Shown here: positions 16,993-27,175 of the stretch, one piece after another
How the letters are laid out: each line of letters starts with the position of its first letter
How positions within the stretch are numbered: position 1 is the first letter of the stretch
DNA from: Streptococcus vestibularis
Lineage (GTDB): Bacteria; Bacillota; Bacilli; Lactobacillales; Streptococcaceae
Length of the DNA stretch: 64,000 bases
Assembly: GCA_010604095.1 (NCBI GenBank)
Contig: JAABLG010000002.1
Location: forward strand, 129,836-193,835
Direction: 5' to 3'
Notes under the pieces: generated by a model
What the model saw: only the letters and a program-made list of their open reading frames with translations
Databases searched by the model: none
Told to the model about the DNA's origin: nothing
Position numbers and translations under genes: made by a program

Positions 16993-19023
16993 TCAATCAA
17001 ACTCTCCTTGGCTTCTCAAATAAGCTCCTAGCACCTGCCATTCAGGATTCTCTCGCCAGTTAGGGTCAGAGACAATTTGACTAGCCACCCGTCTGGCTTC
17101 CTCTAAGATATTGTAGTCTTCCACAATATCGGCCACTTGAAATTCAGGAATACCTGACTGACGTGTCCCAAAGATTTCACCTGAGCCACGCATTTTAAGA
17201 TCCTCCTCAGCTAGAACAAAGCCATCCGTGGTCTCACACATGGCCTGCATGCGTTTTTTACCAGTATCATTTTTAGGATTAGCCACCAAAATACAGTAGG
17301 ACTGCTTATCGCCACGACCTACACGTCCTCGAAGCTGGTGAAGCTGGCTAAGTCCAAAACGATCCGCATCCATAATAACCATAACTGTAGCATTTGGCAC
17401 GTTAACACCTACTTCGATAACTGTGGTTGATACTAAAATCTGAGATTTTCTGTCCTTGAAATCTTGCATAATTTGGTCTTTTTCATCATTTTTCATGCGT
17501 CCGTGCATCAGAGCTACTGTAGCTGAATCCCCAAAGAACTCTGTGAGTTCCTGGTGAAGAGCAACGGCATTTTTCAAGTCAAGTGCCTCAGACTCTTCAA
17601 TCAAAGGAGAAATAAAATAGACCTGAGCATCTTTTTCCAACTCACCCTTGATCCAAGTCAGTACGGTGTCCAGCTGCTCATGTTTAACCCAACGAGTAAT
17701 GATGGGTTTACGACCAGCTGGCATCTGGTCAATGATAGATACATCCATCTCCCCAAAGGCAGTGATAGCCAAGGTCCTAGGGATAGGGGTCGCTGTCATC
17801 ATGAGAACGTCGGGATTGTCTCCCTTCTCACGGAAAATACGACGTTGATTAACCCCAAAACGGTGTTGCTCATCGGTTATAACCAACCCAAGTTTATGAT
17901 AAGTCACAGCATCCTGAATCAAGGAGTGAGTCCCTACAATCATCTGAGCCTCTCCAGATTCAATTTTGGAAAGAGCTACTTTCTTATCCGCTGCCTTCAT
18001 CCCAGAAGTTAGGAGGACCACCTCTAGCTCAGGAAAAAGGCCTTGCAAACTCTGATAATGCTGCTCTGCTAAGATTTCCGTCGGTACCATAAGGGCAGAC
18101 TGAAATCCTGCCGTGTAAGCCCCATACATGGCAAAGCTAGCGATAACTGTTTTCCCTGAACCCACATCTCCTTGTAAGAGACGGTTCATGTGAGCTCCAG
18201 ATTGCATATCAGCTAGGATTTCTGCTAGACTGCGCTCCTGAGCCTGCGTCAAGGGGAAAGGCAAGGCAGCAATCTTGGCTTTGATTTTACTTTCATCGTA
18301 AGCGATTGCTATACCATTAGTCTCCGATTTATTTTCAGCCTTTAACACCTGTAAGTTCATTTGAAAATAAAAGAGTTCCTCAAACTTTGTTCGGCGTAGG
18401 GCCTGCTTATATTCAGCTAAATCTTTCGGAAAATGCATGGCACGCACAGCCTCTTGACGTCCCATGAGACGATACTTGTCCATCAGCACCCGAGGAAGAC
18501 TTTCCTTCAACAACTCAATAGCCCCACTTTCAAAAGCCGCCTTTATAGCCTTTATCAGCTGAGCTTGACTGACACCTTGAGCCACATGGTAAACCGGCTG
18601 CATATCGTCCTCAACTTGAGCCAAGACTTTCATACCAGTCACAGCCGACTTCTTCTGGTCCCACTTGCCAAAGATAGCCACTTCTGCCCCCATCTCAATC
18701 TTGTCCACAAGATAAGGCTGATTAAAGAAACTAATGGCAATCACAGCCTCACCCTGCTTGATTTTAAAGCTCAGACGATTACGTTTAAAGCCATAATACT
18801 GCACATTGGCAGGCGTCACCACTGTTCCCGTAATAACAGCCTTCTCGCCATCCATCAGTTCAAAAATAGATTTACTCTTAAAATCCTCATATCGAAAAGG
18901 AAAATAAAGCAAGAGGTCCCCAACCGTGTGCAAATCTAATTTGGTAAATTTTTCAGCGGACTTAGGCCCAAACCCTTTCAAATCCGCAATTGGTGAATCT
19001 AATTGAATCATATCCTCTATCAT
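16993..19023 (-). CDS. recG: ATP-dependent DNA helicase RecG
   Basis: The 676-aa branched-DNA helicase reverses stalled forks and processes Holliday junctions. It shows the N-terminal wedge/OB domain (FPFRYEDF near 42), Walker A GDVGSGKT (about 286), DEQH box, TATPIPRT motif III, and helicase C motifs (STTVIEVGVNVPNAT, QLRGRVGR). The length is normal for the family. A second Met (19011) has a GAGG only 2 nt away, so the upstream ATG is kept. It follows alr in the usual streptococcal order; a TATAAT lies about 50 nt upstream. Confidence 0.96.
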   Translation of the reverse strand: MIEDMIQLDSPIADLKGFGPKSAEKFTKLDLHTVGDLLLYFPFRYEDFKSKSIFELMDGEKAVITGTVVTPANVQYYGFKRNRLSFKIKQGEAVIAISFFNQPYLVDKIEMGAEVAIFGKWDQKKSAVTGMKVLAQVEDDMQPVYHVAQGVSQAQLIKAIKAAFESGAIELLKESLPRVLMDKYRLMGRQEAVRAMHFPKDLAEYKQALRRTKFEELFYFQMNLQVLKAENKSETNGIAIAYDESKIKAKIAALPFPLTQAQERSLAEILADMQSGAHMNRLLQGDVGSGKTVIASFAMYGAYTAGFQSALMVPTEILAEQHYQSLQGLFPELEVVLLTSGMKAADKKVALSKIESGEAQMIVGTHSLIQDAVTYHKLGLVITDEQHRFGVNQRRIFREKGDNPDVLMMTATPIPRTLAITAFGEMDVSIIDQMPAGRKPIITRWVKHEQLDTVLTWIKGELEKDAQVYFISPLIEESEALDLKNAVALHQELTEFFGDSATVALMHGRMKNDEKDQIMQDFKDRKSQILVSTTVIEVGVNVPNATVMVIMDADRFGLSQLHQLRGRVGRGDKQSYCILVANPKNDTGKKRMQAMCETTDGFVLAEEDLKMRGSGEIFGTRQSGIPEFQVADIVEDYNILEEARRVASQIVSDPNWRENPEWQVLGAYLRSQGEFD

Positions 19024-19106
19024 TTCTATCGTGTTCTGTCCCTCGTAAAAGAGGAAGTCTTACCAGCTATTATATCACATGGGATGAGTCTTCACGAAAA
19101 GCAAAA

Positions 19107-19127
19107 AATCCAGCCGAAAGCTGGATT
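19107..19127 (-). terminator. Terminator after alr
   Basis: AATCCAGC/GCTGGATT with a 5-nt loop is followed on the minus strand by TTTTGC. It separates the secA-alr group from recG. Confidence 0.85.
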
Positions 19128-19135
19128 CCTCTTTT

Positions 19136-20239
19136 TTACTCATAACTGCGAGGGACACGATCACTAAGTAAACAAAGAACTTCGTAGTTGATAGTACCAC
19201 GTTTTTCAGCCACCTCTGTCGCAGTGATGCTTGCTCTCCCATTTTCGCCAATAAGCGTAACAGGAGTACCTAGGGGATAGACTTTAGGCAAGCGAATGGT
19301 AATTTGGTCCATAGACACGCGCCCAACAATCGGGCAAAATTGACCATCCACAATAACGTGAAAACCTTGTAAATCTCTAGTCCAACCATCCGCATATCCG
19401 ATTGGAATCGTTCCAATAACCTCGTCAGTCGTCGTTGTGTAAGTGGCACCATAACCGACATCTTGACCTGCTGGTAAGGTTTTAACATGAACAAGAGCTG
19501 TTTCCAAACTTAGGGCAGGACGAATCTTATAAGGAAGATTCAAAGCACTACCACTAGGATTGAGACCATAGATGACAACACCCAAACGTACCGCATTAAA
19601 GACGGTTTCGGCATGCCAGATACTTGTCGCTGAGTTGCTTGCGTGTACCAGACGAGGACGGTCAGCCAAATTTTCCACCAAATTTGTGAAGAAGGCCAAT
19701 TGGCACTTGAATTTACTATCGTCCGCCTCATCAGCCGTTGCAAAATGGGTAAAAATACCTTCAACATCGGCACCAAGTGATTTCAGACCAGCAATCAAGT
19801 TATCTGCGTCTTCTAGGCTACGTACCCCAATGCGACCCATACCTGAATCAACCTTAATATGGCAGGTCAAGCCTGTCAAATCAAGTCCTTGTTCCTTGGC
19901 TATTTCCAACCAATCAAGTGAAGCCACCGTTAGAGTAATATTTTCTTGAATAGCCAAGGGAACACCATCCGGCAAAACCACTCCCAAAATGAGTATTGGC
20001 TGCTCTAAGCCAGCTTGACGGAGTTCAAGCGCTTCGTCCAGATTGGACACACAAAAACCATCTACCTGTTCAGACACCTGCTTAGCCACTGCGACTGCTC
20101 CATGACCGTAAGCATTTGCCTTAACCACTGCAAAAGTCTTCACCTTTTTAGGAATATGACTAACCACTTGTTCAATATTTTCTGAAATTGCTGATAGATC
20201 AACCTTTGCCAAGGTTGGTCGATGTAAACTTGAAATCAT
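19136..20239 (-). CDS. alr: Alanine racemase
   Basis: The 367-aa PLP enzyme makes D-alanine for peptidoglycan. The PLP lysine is in [12 protein letters not shown] (Lys40), and the second catalytic Tyr region is [10 protein letters not shown] (about 258-267). It has full family length. It lies 27 bp after acpS on the same strand, as in other streptococci. Confidence 0.97.
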   Translation of the reverse strand: MISSLHRPTLAKVDLSAISENIEQVVSHIPKKVKTFAVVKANAYGHGAVAVAKQVSEQVDGFCVSNLDEALELRQAGLEQPILILGVVLPDGVPLAIQENITLTVASLDWLEIAKEQGLDLTGLTCHIKVDSGMGRIGVRSLEDADNLIAGLKSLGADVEGIFTHFATADEADDSKFKCQLAFFTNLVENLADRPRLVHASNSATSIWHAETVFNAVRLGVVIYGLNPSGSALNLPYKIRPALSLETALVHVKTLPAGQDVGYGATYTTTTDEVIGTIPIGYADGWTRDLQGFHVIVDGQFCPIVGRVSMDQITIRLPKVYPLGTPVTLIGENGRASITATEVAEKRGTINYEVLCLLSDRVPRSYE

Positions 20240-20266
20240 AAGCTATCCTCTTACAACACCTATCTT

Positions 20267-20620
20267 TTAATTTTCTTCTAAAATGACACTTGCCTGAACA
20301 AAATCACCACTATGGGAAATCGAGATAAAGACTTTCCCCTCAAAAGGTGACTGGGTTACCACAGGAGCTCCTTTGTCATTGTTCAAAATTTCAATATCCT
20401 TAAAACCGACCGCTCCAATTCCAGTTCCCCAAGCTTTTGAAAAAGCTTCCTTACCGGCCCAACGTCCTGCTAAATAGGACATCTGACGACTCCCAGAAAG
20501 AGACTCAAAGCGCTCCCATTCTTTTGACGTCAAGACCTTCTTTGCAAAACGTGGATTGCGATCATAAGCCCTTTTCACAGCTGAAATTTCCTGCAAGTCT
20601 ATACCATGTCCAATAATCAT
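20267..20620 (-). CDS. acpS: Holo-[acyl-carrier-protein] synthase
   Basis: The 117-aa 4'-phosphopantetheinyl transferase activates ACP. It has the GHGIDLQEI motif at the start (Asp7/Asp8-type Mg site) and [13 protein letters not shown] (about 51-63), both diagnostic. It is 9 bp downstream of the first DAHP synthase gene, in the conserved aro-acpS-alr cluster. Confidence 0.96.
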   Translation of the reverse strand: MIIGHGIDLQEISAVKRAYDRNPRFAKKVLTSKEWERFESLSGSRQMSYLAGRWAGKEAFSKAWGTGIGAVGFKDIEILNNDKGAPVVTQSPFEGKVFISISHSGDFVQASVILEEN

Positions 20621-20629
20621 AGCTGCTTA

Positions 20630-21655
20630 CTATAGTCGGTCGTGAATTTCACGAATAAGACTGTCTGTCTTAGCCCAACCAAGACACGGATCTGTGATTG
20701 ATTTTCCGTAAATTTCAGGCGTATCTTGACGACCATCCTCAAGATAAGACTCAATCATGAAGCCACGCACAGTATCTGCAATACGCTCATCCCACTCACG
20801 GTTAAGAAGGACTTCACGCACAATTCGAACCTGCTCAATAAAGTTTTTACCAGAGTTATCATGGTTGGTATCAACAAGAATAAATGGATTTTCCAAACCA
20901 AAGGTACTGTATTTATCCAAAGCCTTAACCAAGTCCTCATAGTGGTAATTGACAAGATTCTGACCATTTTCATTGTTAGCCCCACGCAAAATAGCATGCG
21001 CCAATGGGTTCCCATCTGTCTTGACTTCAGCTCCATTAAAAATGAAATGCTGTTGGTTCTGCGCAGCATAGATACCATTAAACATCACATTCAAATTACC
21101 TGATGTTGGATTCTTAAAGCCGGTTGGTACGTCAATACCAGAAGCCACGAAACGGTGTTCTTGGTCTTCAACCGAACGTGCGCCAATAGCATGGTAGCTA
21201 AGTAAATCCTCAAAAAAGTCAAGGTTTGATGGGTAAAGCATCTCGTCTGCAATAGGCAAACCTGTTTCAATAATAATACGTGATTGCAGGTGACGAACAG
21301 CCTTAACTCCTGCAAGAAGGTCAACGTCACCTTCTGCATCTGGTTGGTGAATAAGACCTTTATAACCATCTCCATTAGTACGTGGTTTAGCTGTATAAAC
21401 ACGCATAACGATGAAAATCTTGTCTTTCACTTCTTCCTGAAGCTGAGCCAGACGATGGGCATAATCAAGAACAGCCTCTTCATTATCAGATGAACATGGC
21501 CCGATAACCAAGAGGAGACGTTTGTCCTCCCCCTTGATAATTTTTGCCAAAGCCTCATCATTAGCTTGTTTGGCTGCTAAGGCATCTCCTGTAAGGGCAT
21601 GCAATTTTCTAACTTCCGCCGCATCAATAAGCGGACTATTTTGGTGAATTCCCAT
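20630..21655 (-). CDS. 3-deoxy-7-phosphoheptulonate (DAHP) synthase, copy 1
   Basis: The 341-aa type I DAHP synthase catalyses PEP + erythrose-4-phosphate to DAHP, the first shikimate step. Signatures are LLVIGPCSSDN, RVYTAKPRTNGDGYKG, GARSVEDQEHR, GFKNPTSGNLN and VDTNHDNSGKNF. It is closely similar to the adjacent copy (21737-22771) and separated from it by an 81-bp spacer with a terminator-like hairpin. The two may be isozymes with different feedback sensitivity, as in many bacteria; which is which cannot be read here. Confidence 0.95.
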   Translation of the reverse strand: MGIHQNSPLIDAAEVRKLHALTGDALAAKQANDEALAKIIKGEDKRLLLVIGPCSSDNEEAVLDYAHRLAQLQEEVKDKIFIVMRVYTAKPRTNGDGYKGLIHQPDAEGDVDLLAGVKAVRHLQSRIIIETGLPIADEMLYPSNLDFFEDLLSYHAIGARSVEDQEHRFVASGIDVPTGFKNPTSGNLNVMFNGIYAAQNQQHFIFNGAEVKTDGNPLAHAILRGANNENGQNLVNYHYEDLVKALDKYSTFGLENPFILVDTNHDNSGKNFIEQVRIVREVLLNREWDERIADTVRGFMIESYLEDGRQDTPEIYGKSITDPCLGWAKTDSLIREIHDRL

Positions 21656-21687
21656 TTAATTCCCTCTCTTTGCGAAAAGAGAGCGAA

Positions 21688-21707
21688 CCGTTTGGTCACC
21701 CAAACGG
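21688..21707 (-). terminator. Hairpin between the two DAHP synthase genes
   Basis: CCGTTTGG-TCAC-CCAAACGG is an 8-bp GC-rich stem. On the minus strand it is followed by TTCGCTCTCTTTTC, then a second small CTCTCTTT/AAAAGAGAG stem. It could be a partial terminator or attenuator that lowers expression of copy 1, acpS and alr. Confidence 0.6.
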
Positions 21708-21736
21708 CTCACTCCCCACATATGGTTTCTGTTATC

Positions 21737-22771
21737 TTATTTTTTTGACAAAGTGTCGTGAATTTCACGAACCAATTCTTCTGTCTTAGCCCAACCAAGA
21801 CATGGGTCTGTAATTGATTTACCATAAACATCTGGTGCATCTTGACGACCATCTTCAAGGTAAGATTCAATCATGAAGCCACGTGCAACTTTGTTGATTT
21901 TTTCATTCCAATCACGGTTAATCAAGGTTTGACGAACGATACGGATTTGCTCCAAGTAACGTTTACCTGAATTATCATGGTTTGTGTCAATAACGATGAA
22001 CGGATTTTCAAGACCCATTTTTTCATAATGTTCAATTGTATCAAGAACATCATCATAGTAGAAGTTAGGCACGTTTTTACCATATTCGTTCGTTGAACCA
22101 CGAAGGATAACGTGTGCCAATGGGTTACCTGAAGTTTGCACTTCTTCACCGTTAAAGAGGAAATCTTGTTTGTTTTGTGCAGCATAAATACCGTTAAACA
22201 TCACGTTAAGGTTACCTGATGTTGGATTCTTCATACCAGTTGGAACATCAATACCTGAAGCCACAAAACGGTGTTGTTGGTCTTCTACAGAACGTGCACC
22301 AACGGCAATGTAAGATACAAGATCATCTACCAATGTAAGGTTTTCTGGATAAAGCATTTCATCGGCAGTCGTAATGCCAGTTTCAGTGATAACACGGTAG
22401 TGAAGGTTACGCACAGCTTTAATTCCGTTAATAAGGTTTGGTTTTCCTTCAGCATCAGGTTGGTGCACAAGCCCTTTATAACCATCACCATTTGTACGAG
22501 GTTTAGCTGTATAAACACGCATCACCATAAAGACCTTGTCTTTAACTTCTTCTTGAAGTTTAGCCAAACGGTGAGCATAATCAAGAACGGCTTCTTCATT
22601 ATCAGATGAACATGGACCGATAACCACTAGCGTACGATCATCTTCACCCTTAATGATTGCTTCAAGTTCTTTATCACGTGCTTGTTTCTTGGCAAGAGCT
22701 TCACCTGTCAATGTAGTTGATTCTTTAACTGCATCAAAATCAATTTTTTTACTTACTGCTTTAAAAACCAT
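21737..22771 (-). CDS. 3-deoxy-7-phosphoheptulonate (DAHP) synthase, copy 2
   Basis: The 344-aa DAHP synthase has the same motifs as its neighbour (VVIGPCSSDNEE, RVYTAKPRTNGDG, DTNHDNSGKRYLEQIRIVRQ) and an extended N-terminus (VFKAVSKKIDFDAVKE). It follows secA by 23 bp, so secA transcription probably reads into it. The tandem pair looks like an old duplication that has diverged mostly at the N-terminus and in surface loops. Confidence 0.95.
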   Translation of the reverse strand: MVFKAVSKKIDFDAVKESTTLTGEALAKKQARDKELEAIIKGEDDRTLVVIGPCSSDNEEAVLDYAHRLAKLQEEVKDKVFMVMRVYTAKPRTNGDGYKGLVHQPDAEGKPNLINGIKAVRNLHYRVITETGITTADEMLYPENLTLVDDLVSYIAVGARSVEDQQHRFVASGIDVPTGMKNPTSGNLNVMFNGIYAAQNKQDFLFNGEEVQTSGNPLAHVILRGSTNEYGKNVPNFYYDDVLDTIEHYEKMGLENPFIVIDTNHDNSGKRYLEQIRIVRQTLINRDWNEKINKVARGFMIESYLEDGRQDAPDVYGKSITDPCLGWAKTEELVREIHDTLSKK

Positions 22772-22794
22772 AATAATTACCTACTTCTTTTTTC

Positions 22795-25344
22795 CTAAAA
22801 TTGCTTACGACCGTGACAATTTTTAAATTTCTTACCTGAGCCACATGGACAGAAATCATTACGACCAACTTTACTAAAGTCAATATCCTGACCATTCGCA
22901 TCTGTCTGTTGTGCTTGGATATTACCTGTTGCTGTTGTTGAAACACGTTCATTCACATTTTCACGAGATTGTTCGTGGATTTGTGCTTTCATCATGGTAC
23001 GTGTCACATCATATTCAATCGCTCCAACCATGTCTTGGAACATCTTGAACCCTTCAGATTGATACTCAACAATTGGATTGTTTTGCGCATAACCACGCAA
23101 ACCAACAGCGTTACGTAATTGGTCAAGGGCATCAATGTGATCTGTCCACTTGTTATCAACAACCATCAAAATCAAAACTTTTTGGAACTCACGGATAGCT
23201 TCCTCTGAACGTAATTTCTTGATTTGGCGATCATAAACATCATCTGCTAATTCATTCAAGTAAACTTTAATAGCTTCATAATTAACACTACGTTTAGTGA
23301 CTTCACCCACTTCTTTCAAGTCTTTAAGTGAGATGGCATTTTCAGGAACCAAGGCCTGACGGGCAAACGTCAAGATTGCCCTAAGAGCTTCATCTTGATC
23401 ATTGCGACTGTGACCTTCAACCGTACGATTAATTGTACGCTTAATCATAGCCTTAATTTCAGGTTCAAGATCACGCTCTGCTGTGATAACATCATAACGC
23501 TCAGCGTAAATGATTTCACGTTGTTCACGCATAACGTCATCGTATTGAAGGACTTGTTTACGTGTATCGTAGTTATTCCCTTCAACACGTTTTTGAGCTG
23601 ATTCCACTTGACGAGTCAACATACGTGATTTGATGACAATATCTTCATCATCAGCATTAAAGCGTTCCAAGACATGCTTGACACGATCAGAACCAAAACG
23701 ACGCATCAATTCATCTTCAAGTGAGAGGTAGAATTGAGATTCACCTGGGTCCCCTTGACGTCCCGCACGACCACGCAACTGGTTATCAATACGGCGGCTT
23801 TCGTGACGCTCTGTACCAATGACACAAAGTCCACCAAGATCCAGAACACCTTCACCAAGTTTGATATCGGTACCACGACCGGCCATGTTGGTCGCAATCG
23901 TAACGGCACCACGTTGACCCGCATTCATGATGATATGGGCTTCTTTTTCGTGGTTCTTGGCATTAAGCACCTCGTGAGGAATACCTGCTTCAACCAACAT
24001 TTTAGAAATCAAGTCAGATGTTTCAACGGCAACGGTACCAACAAGAACTGGTTGACCCTTTTCATAACGACGTTTGACATCTTGCACTACCGCACGGAAT
24101 TTGGCATCCAAGGTTGGGTAAAGAAGGTCATCATGGTCAATACGTTGAATTGGACGGTTGGTTGGAATCGGAATGATTCGCATGTTATAGATTTCACGGA
24201 ACTCATCTTCCTCAGTCTTACCTGTACCAGTCATACCTGACAATTTCTTGTACATACGGAACATATTTTGGTAAGTGATTGAGGCAGATGTCTTGGTTTC
24301 CTCTTGAACTGGTACGCCTTCTTTAGCTTCAATAGCTTGGTGAAGTCCATCAGAGAAACGACGACCTTCCATAGTACGACCAGTAAATTGGTCAACGATA
24401 AGGATTTCTTGCTCCGGACTTACCACATAGTCAATATCATGCAACATGATATAGTTGGCACGAAGAGCATTATCAATATAGTGAGTCAAGGCTACATGGT
24501 CAATATCGTACAAGTTGTCCAAGTTGAAGAATTCTTCGGCCTTATCAATACCAGAGTCATTCAAACCAATGGTTTTGGTTGGAACATCAATAGCATAATC
24601 ATCTTCAGTCAATGTCTTAACAAAAGCATCTGAACGATGATACAACTGGTTAGTCTCTGAACTTACAGGACCTGATACAATCAATGGTGTACGAGCTTCA
24701 TCAATAAGAACTGAGTCAACCTCATCGACCAAGGCATAGTTCAAAGGACGTTGTACCATGTTTTCCTTACGAACAACCATGTTATCACGGAGGTAGTCGA
24801 AACCGACCTCTGAGTTGGTTGAGTAAGTGATATCACAGTTATAGGCTTCACGCTTTTCAGCTGGTGATTTGGCAGAAAGGTTAATCCCTACTGACAAGCC
24901 AAGCCAACTATAAAGCTCACCCATTTCAGTTGCGTCACGCTCTGAAAGGTATTCGTTAACGGTAATAACGTGTACACCTTCACCTGAAATAGCGTTAAGG
25001 TAAACAGGCATTGTCGCCGTCAAGGTTTTCCCTTCCCCTGTACGCATTTCTGGTACGTCACCATGGTGAAGAACAATACCACCCATGATTTGCACACGGT
25101 ATGGGAAAAGTCCAAGGACACGTTTTGCCCCTTCACGAACAACCGCAAATGCCTCTGGCAAGAGTTGGTCTAGGCTTTCTCCGTTTTGATATCGTTTTTT
25201 AAATTCATCTGTTTTTGCCTTAAGTTCTTCATCTGAAAGGGCTGCCATTGCATCTGCATAGCCCTCAACTTTCTTGGCAGTTTTTTCTAGTTTCTTAATT
25301 TCGCCTTTATCATTTTCAATGATTTTGCGTAATATATTTGCCAT
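22795..25344 (-). CDS. secA: Preprotein translocase ATPase SecA
   Basis: The 849-aa motor of the Sec pathway pushes preproteins through SecYEG. It has Walker [11 protein letters not shown] (100-109), [15 protein letters not shown], the PPXD region, the helicase-like second domain ([27 protein letters not shown]) and a C-terminal zinc-binding tail [16 protein letters not shown] that binds SecB/ribosomes. The length is normal. An extended -10 (TGGTAAAAT) lies about 35 nt before the start with AAAGGAAAT as ribosome site. Confidence 0.98.
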   Translation of the reverse strand: MANILRKIIENDKGEIKKLEKTAKKVEGYADAMAALSDEELKAKTDEFKKRYQNGESLDQLLPEAFAVVREGAKRVLGLFPYRVQIMGGIVLHHGDVPEMRTGEGKTLTATMPVYLNAISGEGVHVITVNEYLSERDATEMGELYSWLGLSVGINLSAKSPAEKREAYNCDITYSTNSEVGFDYLRDNMVVRKENMVQRPLNYALVDEVDSVLIDEARTPLIVSGPVSSETNQLYHRSDAFVKTLTEDDYAIDVPTKTIGLNDSGIDKAEEFFNLDNLYDIDHVALTHYIDNALRANYIMLHDIDYVVSPEQEILIVDQFTGRTMEGRRFSDGLHQAIEAKEGVPVQEETKTSASITYQNMFRMYKKLSGMTGTGKTEEDEFREIYNMRIIPIPTNRPIQRIDHDDLLYPTLDAKFRAVVQDVKRRYEKGQPVLVGTVAVETSDLISKMLVEAGIPHEVLNAKNHEKEAHIIMNAGQRGAVTIATNMAGRGTDIKLGEGVLDLGGLCVIGTERHESRRIDNQLRGRAGRQGDPGESQFYLSLEDELMRRFGSDRVKHVLERFNADDEDIVIKSRMLTRQVESAQKRVEGNNYDTRKQVLQYDDVMREQREIIYAERYDVITAERDLEPEIKAMIKRTINRTVEGHSRNDQDEALRAILTFARQALVPENAISLKDLKEVGEVTKRSVNYEAIKVYLNELADDVYDRQIKKLRSEEAIREFQKVLILMVVDNKWTDHIDALDQLRNAVGLRGYAQNNPIVEYQSEGFKMFQDMVGAIEYDVTRTMMKAQIHEQSRENVNERVSTTATGNIQAQQTDANGQDIDFSKVGRNDFCPCGSGKKFKNCHGRKQF

Positions 25345-25521
25345 CTTATTTCCTTTCGACAGTCTTTATCTCCATATTTTACCACAAAAACACCCTTTAA
25401 ACAAGAAATCACACAAGGATTGACAAAAGAAAAAAGCCCTAGTTTAAAGCCTTTCACAACGGATTGACAAATAAACTAAAACTTTTTTATTAGATTCACT
25501 GAAAATAACGACAATATCACT

Positions 25522-25872
25522 TTAGAATTTTTCCTCAGATAGTTCTTGCTTCTCTTGGATTTTCTGAAAATCCTGCAAGAGCTTATCAAAGGCTCGATCA
25601 AAGAAAGCTCGGTCAGAACTGCTATAAGCCGTCATAAGCATTGGACTAGCTTCAAAATCCACATAAAATTGATAGTCCAAAGCCCCATTTTCCCAGTGAA
25701 ATTTAAGGCTGGGAGAGGCCGTCTTTTCACCACACATGCCTGGAACCGCTCGTTGCAAGCCATAAATGTGGTCGCCATAATCTTTCAAACGGTAATAAGC
25801 TCCTTCAAAATAATAGGTCTCTCCAACTTCGATGCCTTTAAAAAGGTCTGCTAAAACTTGTTCTCTACTCAT
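25522..25872 (-). CDS. Uncharacterised 116-aa cytoplasmic protein
   Basis: The product is acidic and lacks membrane segments or signal peptide. It contains the patterns GETYYFEGAYYRLKDYGDHIYGLQR and a helical C-terminus (FFDRAFDKLLQDFQKI). No family recognised. GAGG lies 7 nt before its ATG. A 17-codon ORF at 25865-25918 ends across its start codon (ATGAGTAG), suggesting coupled translation. Confidence 0.65.
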   Translation of the reverse strand: MSREQVLADLFKGIEVGETYYFEGAYYRLKDYGDHIYGLQRAVPGMCGEKTASPSLKFHWENGALDYQFYVDFEASPMLMTAYSSSDRAFFDRAFDKLLQDFQKIQEKQELSEEKF

Positions 25873-25918
25873 ATTTAAGCCTCTTTAGATGGATTGACAG
25901 CACCCTCCATTTGACCAT
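25865..25918 (-). CDS. Possible 17-aa leader ORF coupled to the 116-aa gene
   Basis: MVKWRVLSIHLKRLKYE has a GGAG five nt before its ATG. Its TAG stop overlaps the ATG of the next gene. The rest of the 25919-26106 gap contains a GGTCGTC/GACGGCC hairpin (about 25982-25998) and a CTTTAAGA/TCTTAAGG stem (about 26072-26094) that may terminate scrK. Confidence 0.3.
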   Translation of the reverse strand: MVKWRVLSIHLKRLKYE

Positions 25919-26106
25919 CAATTCTCCAAACTGCAACATCATTATTAACCGATATAATCACTTAAAATATCATATACCACGGCCGTCTTCAGACGACCCT
26001 ACCTAGATTTTCTAAACCCGGGCAAGTGTCAAACCACCGACCTTATAACTCTTCCTGAATAGCACAAAACGCCTTAAGATTATCTCTTAAAGCGATTCGA
26101 CAATTC

Positions 26107-27000
26107 TTACTTGTTTGCTTGTTTATCAACCACATCTTTGGCAAGGGCAAAGTTACCAAGTGTCGCAGAGCCATTACCTGAAACAGCAGGGGTAACAATA
26201 TACTCAGTCACATCTGGTACTGGGAGGTATCCATTCAAAAGAACTGTGAATTTTTCACGAACACGACGAAGCATATGCTCTTGACCCATTACCCCACCAC
26301 CAAAGACGATAACTTCAGGACGGTAGAGAACAGTTGCCTGAACAGCAGCTTGAGCAATATAGTAAGCTTGAATATCCCACACTTCAGAATTTTGCTCAAT
26401 CAATTCTCCACGAATACCTGTACGAGCTTCAAGCGATGGACCAGCAGCCAATCCTTCCAAACAACCACGGTGGAAAGGACAAGTTCCGTTAAATTCATTA
26501 GTAACATCATTAGGGTGAAGAGGCACATAAACGTGACCTGCTTCCGTGTGACCTACACCACCAATGAATTCACCATTTTGAATGGCACCAGCACCGATAC
26601 CAGTTCCGATAGTGTAATAAACAAGACTCTTAACACCTTTACGAACAAGTGTCTCACCATAGGCAGATGAGTTAACATCCGTCGTAAAATAGAAAGGAAT
26701 ATTAAACTCTTTTGCAATCAAACCAAGAAGGTCAACGTTTGACCAGTGTGGTTTTGGCGTTGAGGTAACATAACCGTATGTTTCTGAGTTAGGATCAACA
26801 TCAATGGGACCGAATGAACCAATGGCGATTCCAGCTAATTGGTCTTCATAACGTTTGAAGAAGGCAACGGTACGATCGATTGTTTCGTATGGTGTAGTGG
26901 TTGGGAATTGGGTCTTTTCAACGACTTGGAAATTTTCATCACCAACAGCACAAACGAATTTTGTACCACCAGCTTCCAAGCTTCCGTAAAGTTTAGCCAT
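26107..27000 (-). CDS. scrK: Fructokinase (ROK family)
   Basis: The 297-aa enzyme phosphorylates the fructose released from sucrose-6-phosphate cleavage. It shows the ROK phosphate loop GSLEAGGTKFVCAVG (6-20), the GHTEAGH...C-x2-H-x2-C zinc site (about 150-180) and the ATP-binding GIAIGSFGP. The start at ATG 27000 (MAKLYG) is used; a TTG 6 bp upstream, closer to AAAGGAG, is an alternative. It lies downstream of scrA on the same strand but has its own promoter (27042-27070). Confidence 0.94.
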   Translation of the reverse strand: MAKLYGSLEAGGTKFVCAVGDENFQVVEKTQFPTTTPYETIDRTVAFFKRYEDQLAGIAIGSFGPIDVDPNSETYGYVTSTPKPHWSNVDLLGLIAKEFNIPFYFTTDVNSSAYGETLVRKGVKSLVYYTIGTGIGAGAIQNGEFIGGVGHTEAGHVYVPLHPNDVTNEFNGTCPFHRGCLEGLAAGPSLEARTGIRGELIEQNSEVWDIQAYYIAQAAVQATVLYRPEVIVFGGGVMGQEHMLRRVREKFTVLLNGYLPVPDVTEYIVTPAVSGNGSATLGNFALAKDVVDKQANK

Positions 27001-27041
27001 ATGCAAGCTATCTCCTTTTGTGATCTATAAATTACTATCCT

Positions 27042-27070
27042 AATATAAAGAAAAGTGGCGCAAAAGACAA
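27042..27070 (-). promoter_or_regulatory. Promoter of scrK
   Basis: On the minus strand, -35 TTGTCT (27070-27065), a 17-nt spacer and -10 TATATT (27047-27042). Confidence 0.65.
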
Positions 27071-27140
27071 TCTATATTCCGTTCGATTCACCAGTCTTAG
27101 ACACCCGAACTTATCTCTTTTCTTTATCTGATATTTAACT

Positions 27141-27163
27141 AAAAAAGCCGAAATAGCTTCGAC
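27141..27163 (-). terminator. Terminator of scrA
   Basis: GTCGAA/TTCGGC-type stem (27147-27163) followed on the minus strand by TTTTTT; it lies 13 bp past the scrA stop. Confidence 0.8.
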
Positions 27164-27175
27164 TTTTCTAGATTA

